Made by a program: the position numbers and the translations under genes | Shown: piece after piece, positions 32,601 through 44,137 of the stretch | Position numbering within the stretch: the stretch's first letter is position 1 | Layout of the letters: each line of letters begins with the position of its first letter | Assembly: GCA_965153455.1 (NCBI GenBank) | Contig: OZ234493.1 | Span: 33,408,213-33,472,212 of the forward strand | DNA: 64,000 bases | From: Sphagnum compactum | Lineage: Eukaryota; Bryophyta; Sphagnopsida; Sphagnales | Reading direction: 5' to 3' | Notes under the pieces: model-generated | The model's input: the letters and a program-made list of their open reading frames with translations, nothing else | The model's database searches: none | What the model was told of the DNA's origin: nothing

Positions 32601-35574
32601 TAACACAATAATGTACGAAATGTTGAAAATCATCAGCTTAGATTTTTCAAGTGTCAATAAGGATTTCCACAAAGAGAAATTCCATGTTTAAAAGTCTAAA
32701 TATGCAATGATGTCAAACTGCACAAGGTTTTAGGATGGTATATCTTGTCAGAGAGACAGTAAAGTAATTTCTCAAGAATTAGTTGGGAAAGATGACTGTT
32801 ACTGTGCTTTCCAAAGCATGAAATAGTACAATATGACCATGTGAGAACTGTTGAAACATCAGAGTGTCCAAGGTGAATGATTCCAAAAAGAGCCAAAGGT
32901 CAAGTAAATCCAAAGTAGCTTTATTACACTTTAAGCACTGAACCACTGAGCATCTTATTGTATCATAGTTGATGCTTTTCCTGCACTTTTGCATCATGTT
33001 ATGTTTTTTTGAGCAATGTCGTCCTGTTTGTTATCTCTGTGTTTGCAAGAAAATCATTTCTAAGAAGATTAATTTTTGCAGATTTGTTGTGAGAGTTTTC
33101 TGCAACAGAATGCTTGCATCAATTGGTTAAGCTTGCCACTAATCTATATGGTTCACACATGGTGTTGTGTTTTGAATCTTGGTACAGATTATGCTGATGA
33201 TTGGCTTGGTGTTAACAAGTAAGTATGATCTCTCAAGTGCACTCATTTCTATGTCAATGTGATTCCCAAGTTGTTCTTGTATGCAGTACTATTCTCTTGT
33301 TAAGTTGTCAGTACATGTTGACTGCTAGGATAGTTTTGTCAGCCAAACCATGCTATGGTCATGCATGTTTTTGGCACCAGGGTGATTTCCCTTATAAGCA
33401 ACCAGTCACTGGTGACCAGTGCTGGAAGCTGATGAAGTCAGTGAGAATGCTGCAGTAGCTAGTCACCACCACACACATTGCTGTTCACGGTCATTGAATC
33501 TGCAACAACTAGCTATGTTTGATACCACTCTTTAAGCACACACAGGCAGACACACACACACACACACAGAGACAAGTTTACTATTTCCTATTTCTCTTTT
33601 CTAGTTAGGGAGTTCTTCATCCCTAATGGCCGTTTCATGAAATTTATTCAGTGGACTTTGATTGTAAGGAGTGAGGGGTAGCTATGGTAAACTAGCATGG
33701 TCAGTGAGAATGCTGCAATATCTAGTCACCGCCACACACATTGCTGTTCATGGTCATTGAATCTGCAAGAGTGAGCTACCCCTCACTCTTATGGAAACTG
33801 CAATGACCACTCTCAGTTTTTCGTTTGGTTTTCTCTGTTCTTTAGGGTTGGGTTTCCTCTTTTCCATACTTCCAGATATGTTACTGTTCTGTTGCCAGAT
33901 CTGAGGTTCTCCTTAGTCTATTATTGGGTCATATGTCAATTCTGTTCAGATTGACATTGTAAGTATGGTGAAGTTCTCAATACTTATGAAGATATATATT
34001 TCATTGTAAGTATTGAGTTCTCAATCCTTACGGAGACATATCTGAAGTTAACCTTGTCAGAATTGTCTGGTGCAAGTCACAGTGCTGGAATTCACGGTGA
34101 GCTTCAAGCAATTAGCAGGTATCCAAATGGGTGCTACTAATTGTGTAGTCTGTTTAGCTGATTTCTATCAAGTGACATTTTCACACATGATTCTGAAGTT
34201 TTGGAGCATGTACCCAATTTGAATTCCTTCGTAATTTTTTTTCCTGGTCATCAGAAATACAAAAGTTTATAGATGATTTGTTGTTCTGTTGTATGCCTAA
34301 TTTTTCCCATTTGATGTATTCAGATAAAGACTAAATTTGTTGTGGCAGCTACAGTGAGTCCTCCTGTGAGCTAAATGTGTGGTTCTCTTGCATGTTCCTG
34401 TATTTAGCATTGGACCAAAGCTTCAAATATTAAACATAAACATTTTTCATAAATATGTTTTTGTGGAGAATGCAGGTATCAATATTAAATATGACTCATA
34501 TGCCTGAAGTTGATTCTAATATTTCAAAAACAGCTATATTTGCAGCTATAAACAGTCAGTTTTGCATAAGATTCAGCAGGTTCACAAGCTCAAGTAATAG
34601 ACTTAAATCATTATTGTGAAGAACAAAGGTTTCAAACAGGGACTTGCAAAGAAGAACCTTCATTTTGGAGTTTCATCCTTTGGAATCTTCTAAAGGATTC
34701 ACTTAAGGTCTCCATGATCCTTATTGAGGGCTTTCTGAAAGTCCACTTCGTTCTGAAAGGCATGTGCTCTTAGGTTTTTTTTTGTCTCTTCTGTCCGCTT
34801 GTGTCTTCCTTGTGTTCCCTCATCTTTTTGGTCTCCTTAATGCATTTCCATTATCTTATAGTGGTTTTTTTTTTTGCTGGTCCCTTTTTTTTGGTTTTTG
34901 TTTTTGTTTTTTCTTTGCCATATATATACTTTTGGTTAGGTGGCATTATGGCTGAGTCATGTGGTTACTTCCGATTCTGACAGGAGCTGAGTACATTGTG
35001 TTGATGTTTGATGATGGCTTGTACCTCTACCAGGACTTGATTTTTATGGTCACTGAATTTGTTTAAAACCATTGTTGGGATCACTTTCCAGTTGTATCCT
35101 GTTATTTCCATTTGGTGTTTTTCTTCTTTCCCTGTGGAAGTTTTCTGTTATGGTCTGGAATCTCTCTGATCTTACTATAAGATTTCATGGCCTCCATTCA
35201 GATGAACAGAGCAAATGCAGGTTCATTGATTCAACATGTGGTTGAGTTTTCCAATAAATGAATGCTCAATATTGAGACATTCCTTAACTAATTGTGAACA
35301 GTTTGGAATAATACTTTGGTTATCTGATGGGAAAATGGGGGAATTTATTGCAGTTGTGGCGGTAATATTGGTGATGTGGATTGCCAAAAATTCCCTTGAG
35401 CGTGTGATTGAGGACAATACCCCAGCAAATGATGTGGTAATTGTTGCATCTGAACCCCTTGAATCAGTTGATCCAAGCTCGGAGCTCCTTCAACCTTTGA
35501 TTCTGAAAATTGATGGTTCTGCTCTATCTACAAATGGACAAGCAGCACTTCTTGATCAAAGGCCTGATTCATAA
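29601..35574 (+). CDS. TVP38/TMEM64-type VTT-domain membrane protein
   Basis: VTT (DedA/SNARE-associated Golgi) proteins are polytopic membrane proteins of the ER/Golgi or plastid; related members act as lipid scramblases. Nine exons join in phase: 29601-29702, 30110-30171, 30900-30954, 31247-31345, 31619-31705, 31905-32021, 32307-32399, 33188-33218 and 35354-35574 (867 nt, 288 aa). A first membrane segment spans about 8-24. The VTT core includes YIPCAVLALPATMLT, GGGYLFG (75-81), GSTLGATAAFWVGR (92-105) and IGRSYV. RLVPLLPYNVMNYLLSVTPI from 141 carries the conserved Arg and prolines. A last membrane segment at about 206-225 is followed by a soluble tail of about 60 residues. Every conserved block is intact. 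The start ATG follows a G-rich run and begins the first hydrophobic segment. The 2.1 kb intron 8 carries repeats. Confidence 0.93.
33438..33505. repeat. 68 bp direct repeat, copy 1
   Basis: Positions 33438-33505 and 33700-33767 differ at about four of 68 bases. Read in reverse, the segment with its left flank shows the TGACTAGCT and GACTTCATCAGCT landmarks of the dispersed repeat seen in AATF introns. Both copies are in the same intron of the VTT-domain gene. Confidence 0.8.
33665..33792. mobile_element. Small inverted-repeat element carrying copy 2 of the 68 bp repeat
   Basis: GAGTGAGGGGTAGCT at 33669-33683 is matched by its reverse complement AGCTACCCCTCACTC at 33774-33788, with imperfect extension outward. 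The 128 bp unit encloses the second copy of the 68 bp repeat (33700-33767). It has the form of a foldback or MITE-like insertion, but no target-site duplication was verified. Confidence 0.55.
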
Positions 35575-38500
35575 GGATCTGTGGGTTCACTTGGATTGTT
35601 AAAACAGTAAGCATCTACCTTCATTTAGTCCTTGGGTGTCAAAATTTTATTCTTACTGGGCAGTGTTATAGTGCTTTCTTTCTGGGACATCAAGTCTTCA
35701 CCTTGCACTCGTGTTTAAGATGCTGATTGTTTCCTTGTATACGATTGATGCATTGGGATTGAGAAAAGTATGCTTGTCTATGTACATGCAACACACTGTT
35801 TGAGGAGTGCAAATACTCAAGGTCATCATTTCTAGTAGGCTATATTTCTTAAGGACCACCCAGTACTGGTAAACATTGTATAGTTTTTGATCAAAAGATT
35901 AGGTCTTCTTTGCATCTCTATGATATTCTAATTTGGTGATCCTCTGCTGAAATGTTAGCAGAAGAATACAAATGGAATCAACTCATCATTGCCAACCTCC
36001 AAAATTCTTACCATAACTGTTCACGCTTGCTTGGTGCCTGTGGGGAATGGCCTTGGTAGCAAATTGGTTTGGAGAAAGAGAACATCACAGAATGTGCATT
36101 TGGTACCCAGTATGAGTGTATGGAATGGATTTTGGCAGAAGATAAAGCTCACTTGTGAACAAGCACGCAAGGGGCCAAATACGATAAAGCTCACATGTAA
36201 GACAAGCAACTCATCATGCAATGGCTCTGCCCCTTATGGCAAGTTGAGGCTAGCAGCAGTTAAATTATGAGATGGAGTTCCCAAAAATGAACTTCAAAGT
36301 AGTTAGCTGACTTCAAATCGGCAACAGTTAATTATGGCAAGTTTAAATTTCAAACCTGCAACTAACAGTTAAAATAGGAAATGTTCCATGGAGTTCTCAA
36401 AAATAGTACTCACTGTTCACAGTAATACATCGTGAATAGTGGTACAATACATGGCTGGAAATGCTCTTTTTGATGCGATCCATAGAATGGCAAGTTATAG
36501 TATGTTACCAACTAACTTGGGTTGGTAACATGCCATTCCAATGGATTTTTCCAGCCAAGGTGGATGGGATATTGTGTACCCATTCATCTTGGCTTTATGT
36601 GCCAGACCGAGTACCCAATATTCAATGCAGAGTGGATGAAGTTGGACTGGTCCTCTTCAAAAAATGCATTTGCTCAATGGGTCATATAGAGAGACCCAAT
36701 GGTTGGATCTCTACCAGCTTTGAAGAAAAACTGTCAGCCTTAAGTGTCTTGCATATAATTAAGTTATCTGACAAGTCTGGCGATTAGGGGGGTGAGAACG
36801 ACCAGTTTTGGCATAACAGGGTATCAAATGCATAACTGGGAATGAAATATTACGAAACGAAATACATGGGACCTAAACTAGTTTTTCCACCAATTTTGGT
36901 GGTTAACTGAGTTTCATCCCCTCTTTCTTTTTTGCTGAGCGCTTTCAATTGCTGTTACATATGTTTTCACTGCTCCTACCTGTCCAACTACTATAATTAC
37001 TCTTGAACCTTGGGCACCAAATGCTGAGTTTCAGCATTTCATACTGAGATTTAATAAAATTTCAGTACTTTTGCGGATACCAGTGAAAGAAGGAGCTGAT
37101 AGGAGGTGAAAGAGAGGGTGACTTTATGGAAACTTTATTGGTGTTGTCAAATTAGAGTAGAAATCTAACCATGATTAAAAAAGAATCAGACCAAATGATA
37201 TTTAGTGAATGACATTGGGATCTCGCCGCTGGCATTGATGCAAAGATTTTGCTCTTCAAGAATATTGTATAATGAGATTGGTAGTTGGCACACGAATACG
37301 AAGGACCACTTTTGGGGCTTTAAAAGCCATTTTTGTGCATTATGTAGAAGGATTATTTATACATGCTCATTTGGCATTTGAGTTCATGTGAACTATCTCA
37401 TTTTTTTGCAATTTTCAAATAATTTTGGGTTTATTGGATAGGGCCTATCCATAGGATTTTCCACAAATTTTGGGATCCAAGAACCCTAATGTTTCTATGA
37501 TGGCTGATTTGTTGTTGTTTCTTTGTCAATTGTCTTGTCATCACTAAAATAATTTTAATTGAACAACATCCAGCTACATATACTTGTGGATATGAACTTT
37601 TGTTGTTGCAAGTTAGGCATACTGGCATGCATTAAGGAACATAAAGATTGATAAGCTTCAATATGGAGGGATAGAGCTTTATATGGTGGTGGAAAACTAT
37701 TAATGAGGCTTTTAGAAGACAACTTTCATCCTTAAATCAAATATTTTATCATGATTTATGTGCAAAGTATTGACACACTAAGTGTATTGGCTTTTAGAAA
37801 GTTTCCCATTTGGATGTAATCTCAATGCAGATCTATAAATATTATTATTGGAGCAAGTAGCCTACACAAATTTACAATGTCAATAAATTTCAATAGAAAC
37901 TGGGCGAAAATCGTAAAACAATATGTATGTGCAAAATTTGTGGGTTTTGCTATGTAAAAATGAATACATGAATATATATATATATGATGTATTTTTTCTA
38001 CTTGTGATGTTTTGATCTGAAGTACATACAATTTATATTTTAACTAAATTCATGCAATTTTTGTATGAACCTATGAACCTTGGTAAGTTTGTGATATAAT
38101 GCTTCTATAAGTGCATAATGGTAGGGTGGACCAAAAAGTGGTAAGAAATTGCAAATTTGAAACTCCATTTCCTTTGTATTTTGGTGAGTCCTTGAATGTT
38201 TTCAGTAATTAGATAGCAACAATCCATCAATTTCAAGTTTTTTTTTTTCAATTTATTTATAAGAACACCTAGAGATCATTGATTATTTCACCAAATAAAA
38301 GTTCACAAATCATAAATTTCATTTGATTTAATGCAAAACCTTTTGGTCTCATTGTCAAAAGGTATTTTTAAAAACTAAAACCAAATACTTAACAAGTTTT
38401 GAGGTCCATCATCATATCATACCAAAATCAATTCATGTGGATGTTATATTCCTCAATTTTCAATTTCAAAAGTCTATAGCTTTGTAATTTTATGAATTAT

Positions 38501-41500
38501 GCATCCAATTTATTACCTTACGTACATGTTTAAATCTATAACCTCAAAGTAAGTCCCCTTTACCAATTTTAATGTGTACAAAACCATGTGGCAATTGGAA
38601 TGAAACCATGGAACACAAAAATGGATTGTGTTACATCCAAATTGATCTTCCATATTGTTTTCCTCCAAATTTCAAAGGTTTGGTTTGTATTGAGTATATG
38701 ATGCCTTTGTGATGAATCTTGGTTGTAGTGTGGGTTCAATTCAATTGAATTTATTTTTTTGGTGTCACTTTGTGCAAATGAATGGGTTGAAGGTCATGTG
38801 AACCTATTCACCACTTTGATATTTGAACTTTTGTTGCTTAGGTCCAAAATGCAACAAATGTTTAGATTGGTCTTGGGAACATACTTTTATACATTCATAA
38901 GCCCAACATATGAAGATGTGCAAGAGAACACCCAACCGGATAAAATTGGATGAAATTTTAAGACGATGAGAAGAACTAAGTGAAAACTTGAAATTTTCCT
39001 TGCAATATTTGGCAAACAAAATATATACAACTAGTGGCAAAGGGTTTTGCTTGGCGGAGGGGTGTGGAAAATAATTTTGGAGTTGTCATGCCATGTGATA
39101 ACTACAATAACGAGGTCACTTTTGTGAATTGGTATAAAAATGATCTAGCCTTAAATGTTCTTTTTGCTTGTGTCTTCTATTTTGTGCAACATTTTCATAA
39201 AGAAAATAATGTATTCAATCAACATGTCAAATAACTAATCATCGTTTCAATGCATTTCCATGAACTAGTCATATGCACGGTTGTTTAGTAAAGCTCTTGG
39301 ACTTTTGTTGAGTATGTCAACTTTATAGGAACATGATAATGCATGAAAATTGAAATGAATATTCTCAACTAAAGAATATAAGGCATTTATTTTGCAAGGA
39401 TAAAAAAAATAATGTAGACATGCAAAGTTGTATAAAGGTCTACAATAAAATTCCAAAAGATGTCATTTAACATGTAAGATTTGTGATTATGAGCTTGATG
39501 GAAGAAAAATAAGTTGGAGATTTTTTTGCAAAGTATTAAAAAAAGATTGATAATCTTTACAAAAAAACTTATAACATTTGGGTAAAGAAAACATTAGAAT
39601 TGATAATATAAACATAAAATAGTTGCAAGATGGGTAAAAGCACATTGAGTTCCCTAAAAATTGTAGTCAGAAGTATATATTTTTGCAATTAATTTTTTGG
39701 GTAATGTATGAACTTCACATCTTGAATTATTTTTGCTTGTTTTAGGTATATTTGATTAACTTTAGATTTGATATAATCATTTATTAAAAAAATCCAATAA
39801 ACATTGAAAAACTTGGACATATGAAATAATTCGTGACAAAATAATATTTGTCACTAAGTTTGAAAATTGCATATATACTTCAAAATTGGGGTTTTGGGTG
39901 GAATTTTTGGATGAATTTTTTTTTGTGGTCTATGGTATTGATATACATCAATTAAATCTAGGACCATTTAGAAATTAAAATTTATTGGATGAAATTCCAT
40001 TCAAATTTTGTTTCGCAACAAATGCATAATAATTTTTTTAAAAGGAAAAAACCACTACCATATCAAAAAGGAGGAAATTTTATAGATGGACATTGCATTA
40101 TTTTTTCAACTTTCATTTGTTTGATAATGTTTTATAAAACACAAACATGAGGTTATGGCTATAAAAAAAATGTAAGTTATATATTTTATATACATCGATT
40201 CTATCCAATTTTTTCATCTAACCATTGGATCAAAATGAATTTTGATTAAAAATGAATTTTAAATTTCAAAATGTTGTCATCAAGATTTTAGCTTACTATG
40301 TATCATAATATTTGTTATACATCATTTTTTTTAAAATGAAAAGTGATTCACCTTTAGTGTGTTTTCACTCATATATGTTTTTGGATTTGAGATCCCATTT
40401 AAAATTGCAAATTCATCAATTATTCACAATATGTTTTCAATTGTTGTAAGGTATGACCCAAGTTGAACATTTCTTTTCCTTATCATAACAAACATCCTTA
40501 TTGAAATAAAACTAATTTAAATCATTAATTGGATAAGATCAAGACAAGATGGTTTGAAACAAGATGTATAGTTTACAAGTGATAGATGGTTAAAAACATC
40601 TAACAAGCCTTAGTTAAATATTCCAAATGTACGTATATAAAAGGTGAACTATGAAAATCAAAATATTAAAAAGAAAAGAAAGATGCTTATGTGAGTGAAA
40701 TAGCTAATTATATTGTAGAATAGGTATAATGTATTTATCACATAAAGCTAAATTTTTATAGGATTATCGTCTTGTTGGTATTAGGTTCAATAATAGGGTT
40801 TTCACGTTGTTGTTGCTGTTTTTTTTTTAAATTTTAAAAAAAAAAATCTATTATTATTATTATTATTTGGGGTGTATTTGAAAGGATTATCGTTAAGGTG
40901 TGGTTTTGGTGTTTGATCTTTTACATAACAAAATGTATTCATTTGTAACTATAGGATTCCAAGTTCAAAACACAAACTTGGTGTGAAGTGCATTTCTACA
41001 AGACAATGCAAATTTGTGTGCATGTTTTCATACATGTGCGACGTTGTTAGTTTTGATCATGTTGGGTGTCAATCTAGTGGCACACATCATAGGTGATTAT
41101 TGATTTGGTATTGAGCAAGTTGGACCTACAAATGGACCTCTAAATTTTAAGTAACTAGTCCTAGAGCTAGAGTCCTAGTCCTAGCCACAACAAACGGTTG
41201 GTAGGGATAGTTTTTATTTCATTTAACCGTCTCTTGATTTTGGGGTTAAAAATGATTAAAATATAAGGGGTTAAAACTAACCTTTGCACTCTTCACACAA
41301 AGGGAATAAGATAAAATGGTATGATGGAGGTTAATTTAACTTTAAGTGGGAACTATTCACATTTACCCAAAAAAGTTTAGGCAGCTTGGGGAAATTTAAT
41401 AATTTTTTTTCATGCTGCCCAAAAAATGTGCACTTTGGGGACTTCCTGAGAAATGTTCCATGATGCTAAAATTTTGTTGGGCATCTTCGGAAATTTTATG

Positions 41501-41722
41501 CTGCCCAATTAAAGGTTGAAGTAAGTTTTTTCATTTATGCCCAAACATTGTGGGTTTAGGGTTGAAGTAAACTTTTCATGGGCTAAGTTTTTCTTTGTGG
41601 GCACTCTGAAAAATCCCAAACACTCGGAAAAAAAACTCAGGCTGTTTTGGGAATTTGTATTCTACCCGACAGTTTCGGGCAGATAATAAAAGGTTTAGTG
41701 GGAGGCAAATAGACAAAACAAA
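35575..41722. other. Spacer without recognisable genes
   Basis: The first 1.3 kb is moderate in composition and probably includes the 3' untranslated region of the VTT-domain gene. From about 37.0 to 41.3 kb it is AT-rich with no coding signal. Near 41370-41690 the string TGCTGCCCA and variants of GGGGAAATTT/GGGAATTT recur, hinting at a decayed repeat. Confidence 0.55.
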
Positions 41723-42014
41723 GACTGACCGTCAAATAAAAGGGCAGATTACACTAAAAAAAAAGACTGACCGTTGAATAAAAGGGCAGCTTACACTCAA
41801 AACAAAGACTGACCGTTGAATAAAAGGGCAGCTTACACTCAAAACAAATACTGACCGTTGAATAAAAGGGCAGCTTACCACTCGAACAAAGACTGACCGT
41901 TGAATAAAAGGGCAGCTTACACTCAAACAAAGACTGACCGTTGAATAAAAGGGCAGCTTACACTCAAACAAAGACTGACCGTGTCGAATATAAGGGCAGC
42001 GTACACTCAAACAG
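41723..42014. repeat. 42 bp minisatellite, 7 units
   Basis: Units start with GACTGACCGT (one variant TACTGACCGT) at 41723, 41765, 41807, 41849, 41891, 41932 and 41973, followed by TGAATAAAAGGGCAGCTTAC. The middle units are almost identical, the outer ones diverged. As 42 is a multiple of three, the minus strand stays open and reads SCPFIQRSVF repeatedly. Confidence 0.92.
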
Positions 42015-42039
42015 AGACCGACTTGACCTTCCAGGTAAG

Positions 42040-43085
42040 GCCGAATGTGAATGAATGAAGAGCCAAAATTCATCCAGGAAGGAGAACATGGGTCCCCAGG
42101 GCTGTGAGTGAGTTCATCAACAAATGAGGAAATTAACAACCCTTCCATTTAAAGCGGATTATGAATGAATGAATGAATGGATGGATGAATGAAGAGTGGA
42201 AATTAGCCCATATGTGAGATTACGAAGTAATGAAAGAGCTGTAATTTAACCACACTTCCATGTAAGGGCCGATCTAGGGATGAATGAAGAGCAGGAATTA
42301 GCCATATTTTGTGTAAGGGCTGATTACAAATGAATGAAAAAGAAAGAGATTAGCCACACTTCCATTGATTATGAATGAATGAATGAATGAATGAGTGAAT
42401 GAATGAATGTTCAGGGTCGTGAGGGTCAATTTTAAATGAATTAAAAACAGAAATTAGCCATGAATTAAAAAACGGAAAGGAGCCCTTTACACTTCCATGT
42501 TAGAGGCCAACTAAATTTACAAATGAATGAAAAGTGGAAATTAGCCATGAGAATTTAGCCACACATCGATGTAAGATCCGATTGTGAATGAATGAAAAAG
42601 CAGAGATTGGTTGCTTAGACTCTTATGTAAGGGCCGATTTACAAACGAATGAATAAAAAGTAGGAATTGGCATTTAGACTCTCATGTAAGGGCCGATTAC
42701 AAATGAATGAATGAAAAGTAGAAAATTGGGTGTTTATAAAGACTCTCATGTAAGGACAGATTACAAATGAATGAATGAAAAGTAGAAATTGGGTGTTTAT
42801 AAGACTCTCATGTAAGGACAGATTACAAATGAATGAATGAAAAGTAGAAATTGGCGTTTAGACTCTGATGTAAGAAAGGGCCGATTACAAACGAATGAAT
42901 GAAAAAGGAGAGAATCATTCATACATTCATCCTGGAAGAAGACCATGGGCCAAGAGCGGATTGTGAATGAATGAAAAGCGGAAATTGGCGCTTAGACTCT
43001 GATGTACCTGCCGAAAAAATACGAACGAAGGAACGAAGGAACGAACGATGGACGGATGAATGAAAAGGAGTGAATCATTCATCAT
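42040..43085. repeat. Degenerate array with GAATGAATGAA cores, about 60 bp period
   Basis: Repeating blocks of GACTCTCATGTAAGG, CCGATTACAAATGAATGAAT and GAAAAGTAGAAATTGG follow each other. The cleanest copies are at about 42619-42900, with units of roughly 58-64 bp; the outer parts are diverged. The array ends about 1.05 kb before the RUP-type start codon. Confidence 0.85.
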
Positions 43086-44107
43086 CCTAGAAGAAGAACA
43101 TGGGCCCCTCCCCCGTCCTTCCCGGGGACGTTCATCAAGAAATGAATAGGTAGGTAATAGTGGAGAGGAAGGGGAAAAAAATTAGCGAAGGTGGGACGGG
43201 AGCGGAGGAGGAGAGCGTAGTGTGCCAAGCTACAAAGGAAAGGTGTGAAGATGGCCACCGTGCAGCAACGCATCGTGGCTGCTCTCCTCTCCTTTCGCCT
43301 CTCCCCAAACCTTTCTCTGCACACACTGCGCGCGCCATTCATTGCAACCTCACCCCACCCCCCACCCCCCCCAACCACATCATTGCCTCGCCTGGCCTGG
43401 CCTGGTCTTGCCTTGCCTTGCCTTGCCTTGTCTTGCCTTGCCTGCTTGCTTGCTTGCCTTGTCCGTTCCTCATCAGGACTCTTCTTCCTCTTGCCGCCCT
43501 CCAGACAACGACGACAACTCTGATCCTGATGTCCAGCAGCAGCAGCAGCATTTTTTTCTATTCCTATCTCGCATTGAATCCATTCTCCTTTGAAGCCTGT
43601 GTTGTTATTGTTGTTGTATTCTTCTCGTAACTAGTTTGAATCAGTAATAGTAGTAGTAGTAGTAGCAGCAGCTTCTCTCCCGTCAGAACGCAAAAAAAAT
43701 TAGGCCTCATATAATAAGTCTCGGATGATCAAGGTCTAGTCGTCCAGTCCTAGTTCATGAGCTCCTCCACTGGGTTAGTCCTCCTTGAGTTTCGGAATCT
43801 TCACCATATATTTGCTACGCAAATGATGATGATGATGATCTGTGGAGTGGAGTTGCGGGCGGCGACGACGACAGCAAAGCCTCAAGCGTTTCGATTTACT
43901 ACTACTACTACTGATCGGCTGCGATGTTGTTTTGTGCTGCCGAGCAGCTTGGATTTTCCTCCAGTTATATTACTGATCGGCGATTTGTAGATGTTTTGTA
44001 GGAATTGCAGGGATTGCTACAATTCAGACTACTTCTTTTTCTTTTTCTTTTGGCGGCAGTGGAGGAGGGAGTGTCGAATCCCGCTCGCGAGCTTTAGACG
44101 AGTCTAG
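43086..44107. other. Upstream region of the RUP-type gene
   Basis: Contains C-rich tracts near 43350-43380, a CCTTG/CTTGC simple repeat at about 43385-43465, and short trinucleotide runs (TAG, ACT, GAT). Open frames here are low complexity. The region probably includes the promoter and the start of a long 5' leader. Confidence 0.45.
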
Positions 44108-44113
44108 GACGTC
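44108..44113 (+). promoter_or_regulatory. GACGTC (C-box) just upstream of the RUP-type start
   Basis: The palindromic ACGT-core element lies 25 nt before the start codon. HY5, the UV-B-induced bZIP factor that activates RUP genes in Arabidopsis, binds such C-boxes. The position is within the probable leader, so function is uncertain. Confidence 0.35.
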
Positions 44114-44137
44114 GTCCTCCACGACTCGAAGAACAGC

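Noticed and set aside
41723-43085. Possible CRISPR array because of regular short repeats
   Set aside because: Units are contiguous, with no unique spacers, in a plant nuclear context; they are minisatellites.
43160-43630. 156-codon plus-strand frame before the RUP-type gene
   Set aside because: It runs through simple CCTTG and C-rich repeats, with three competing frames of equal length.
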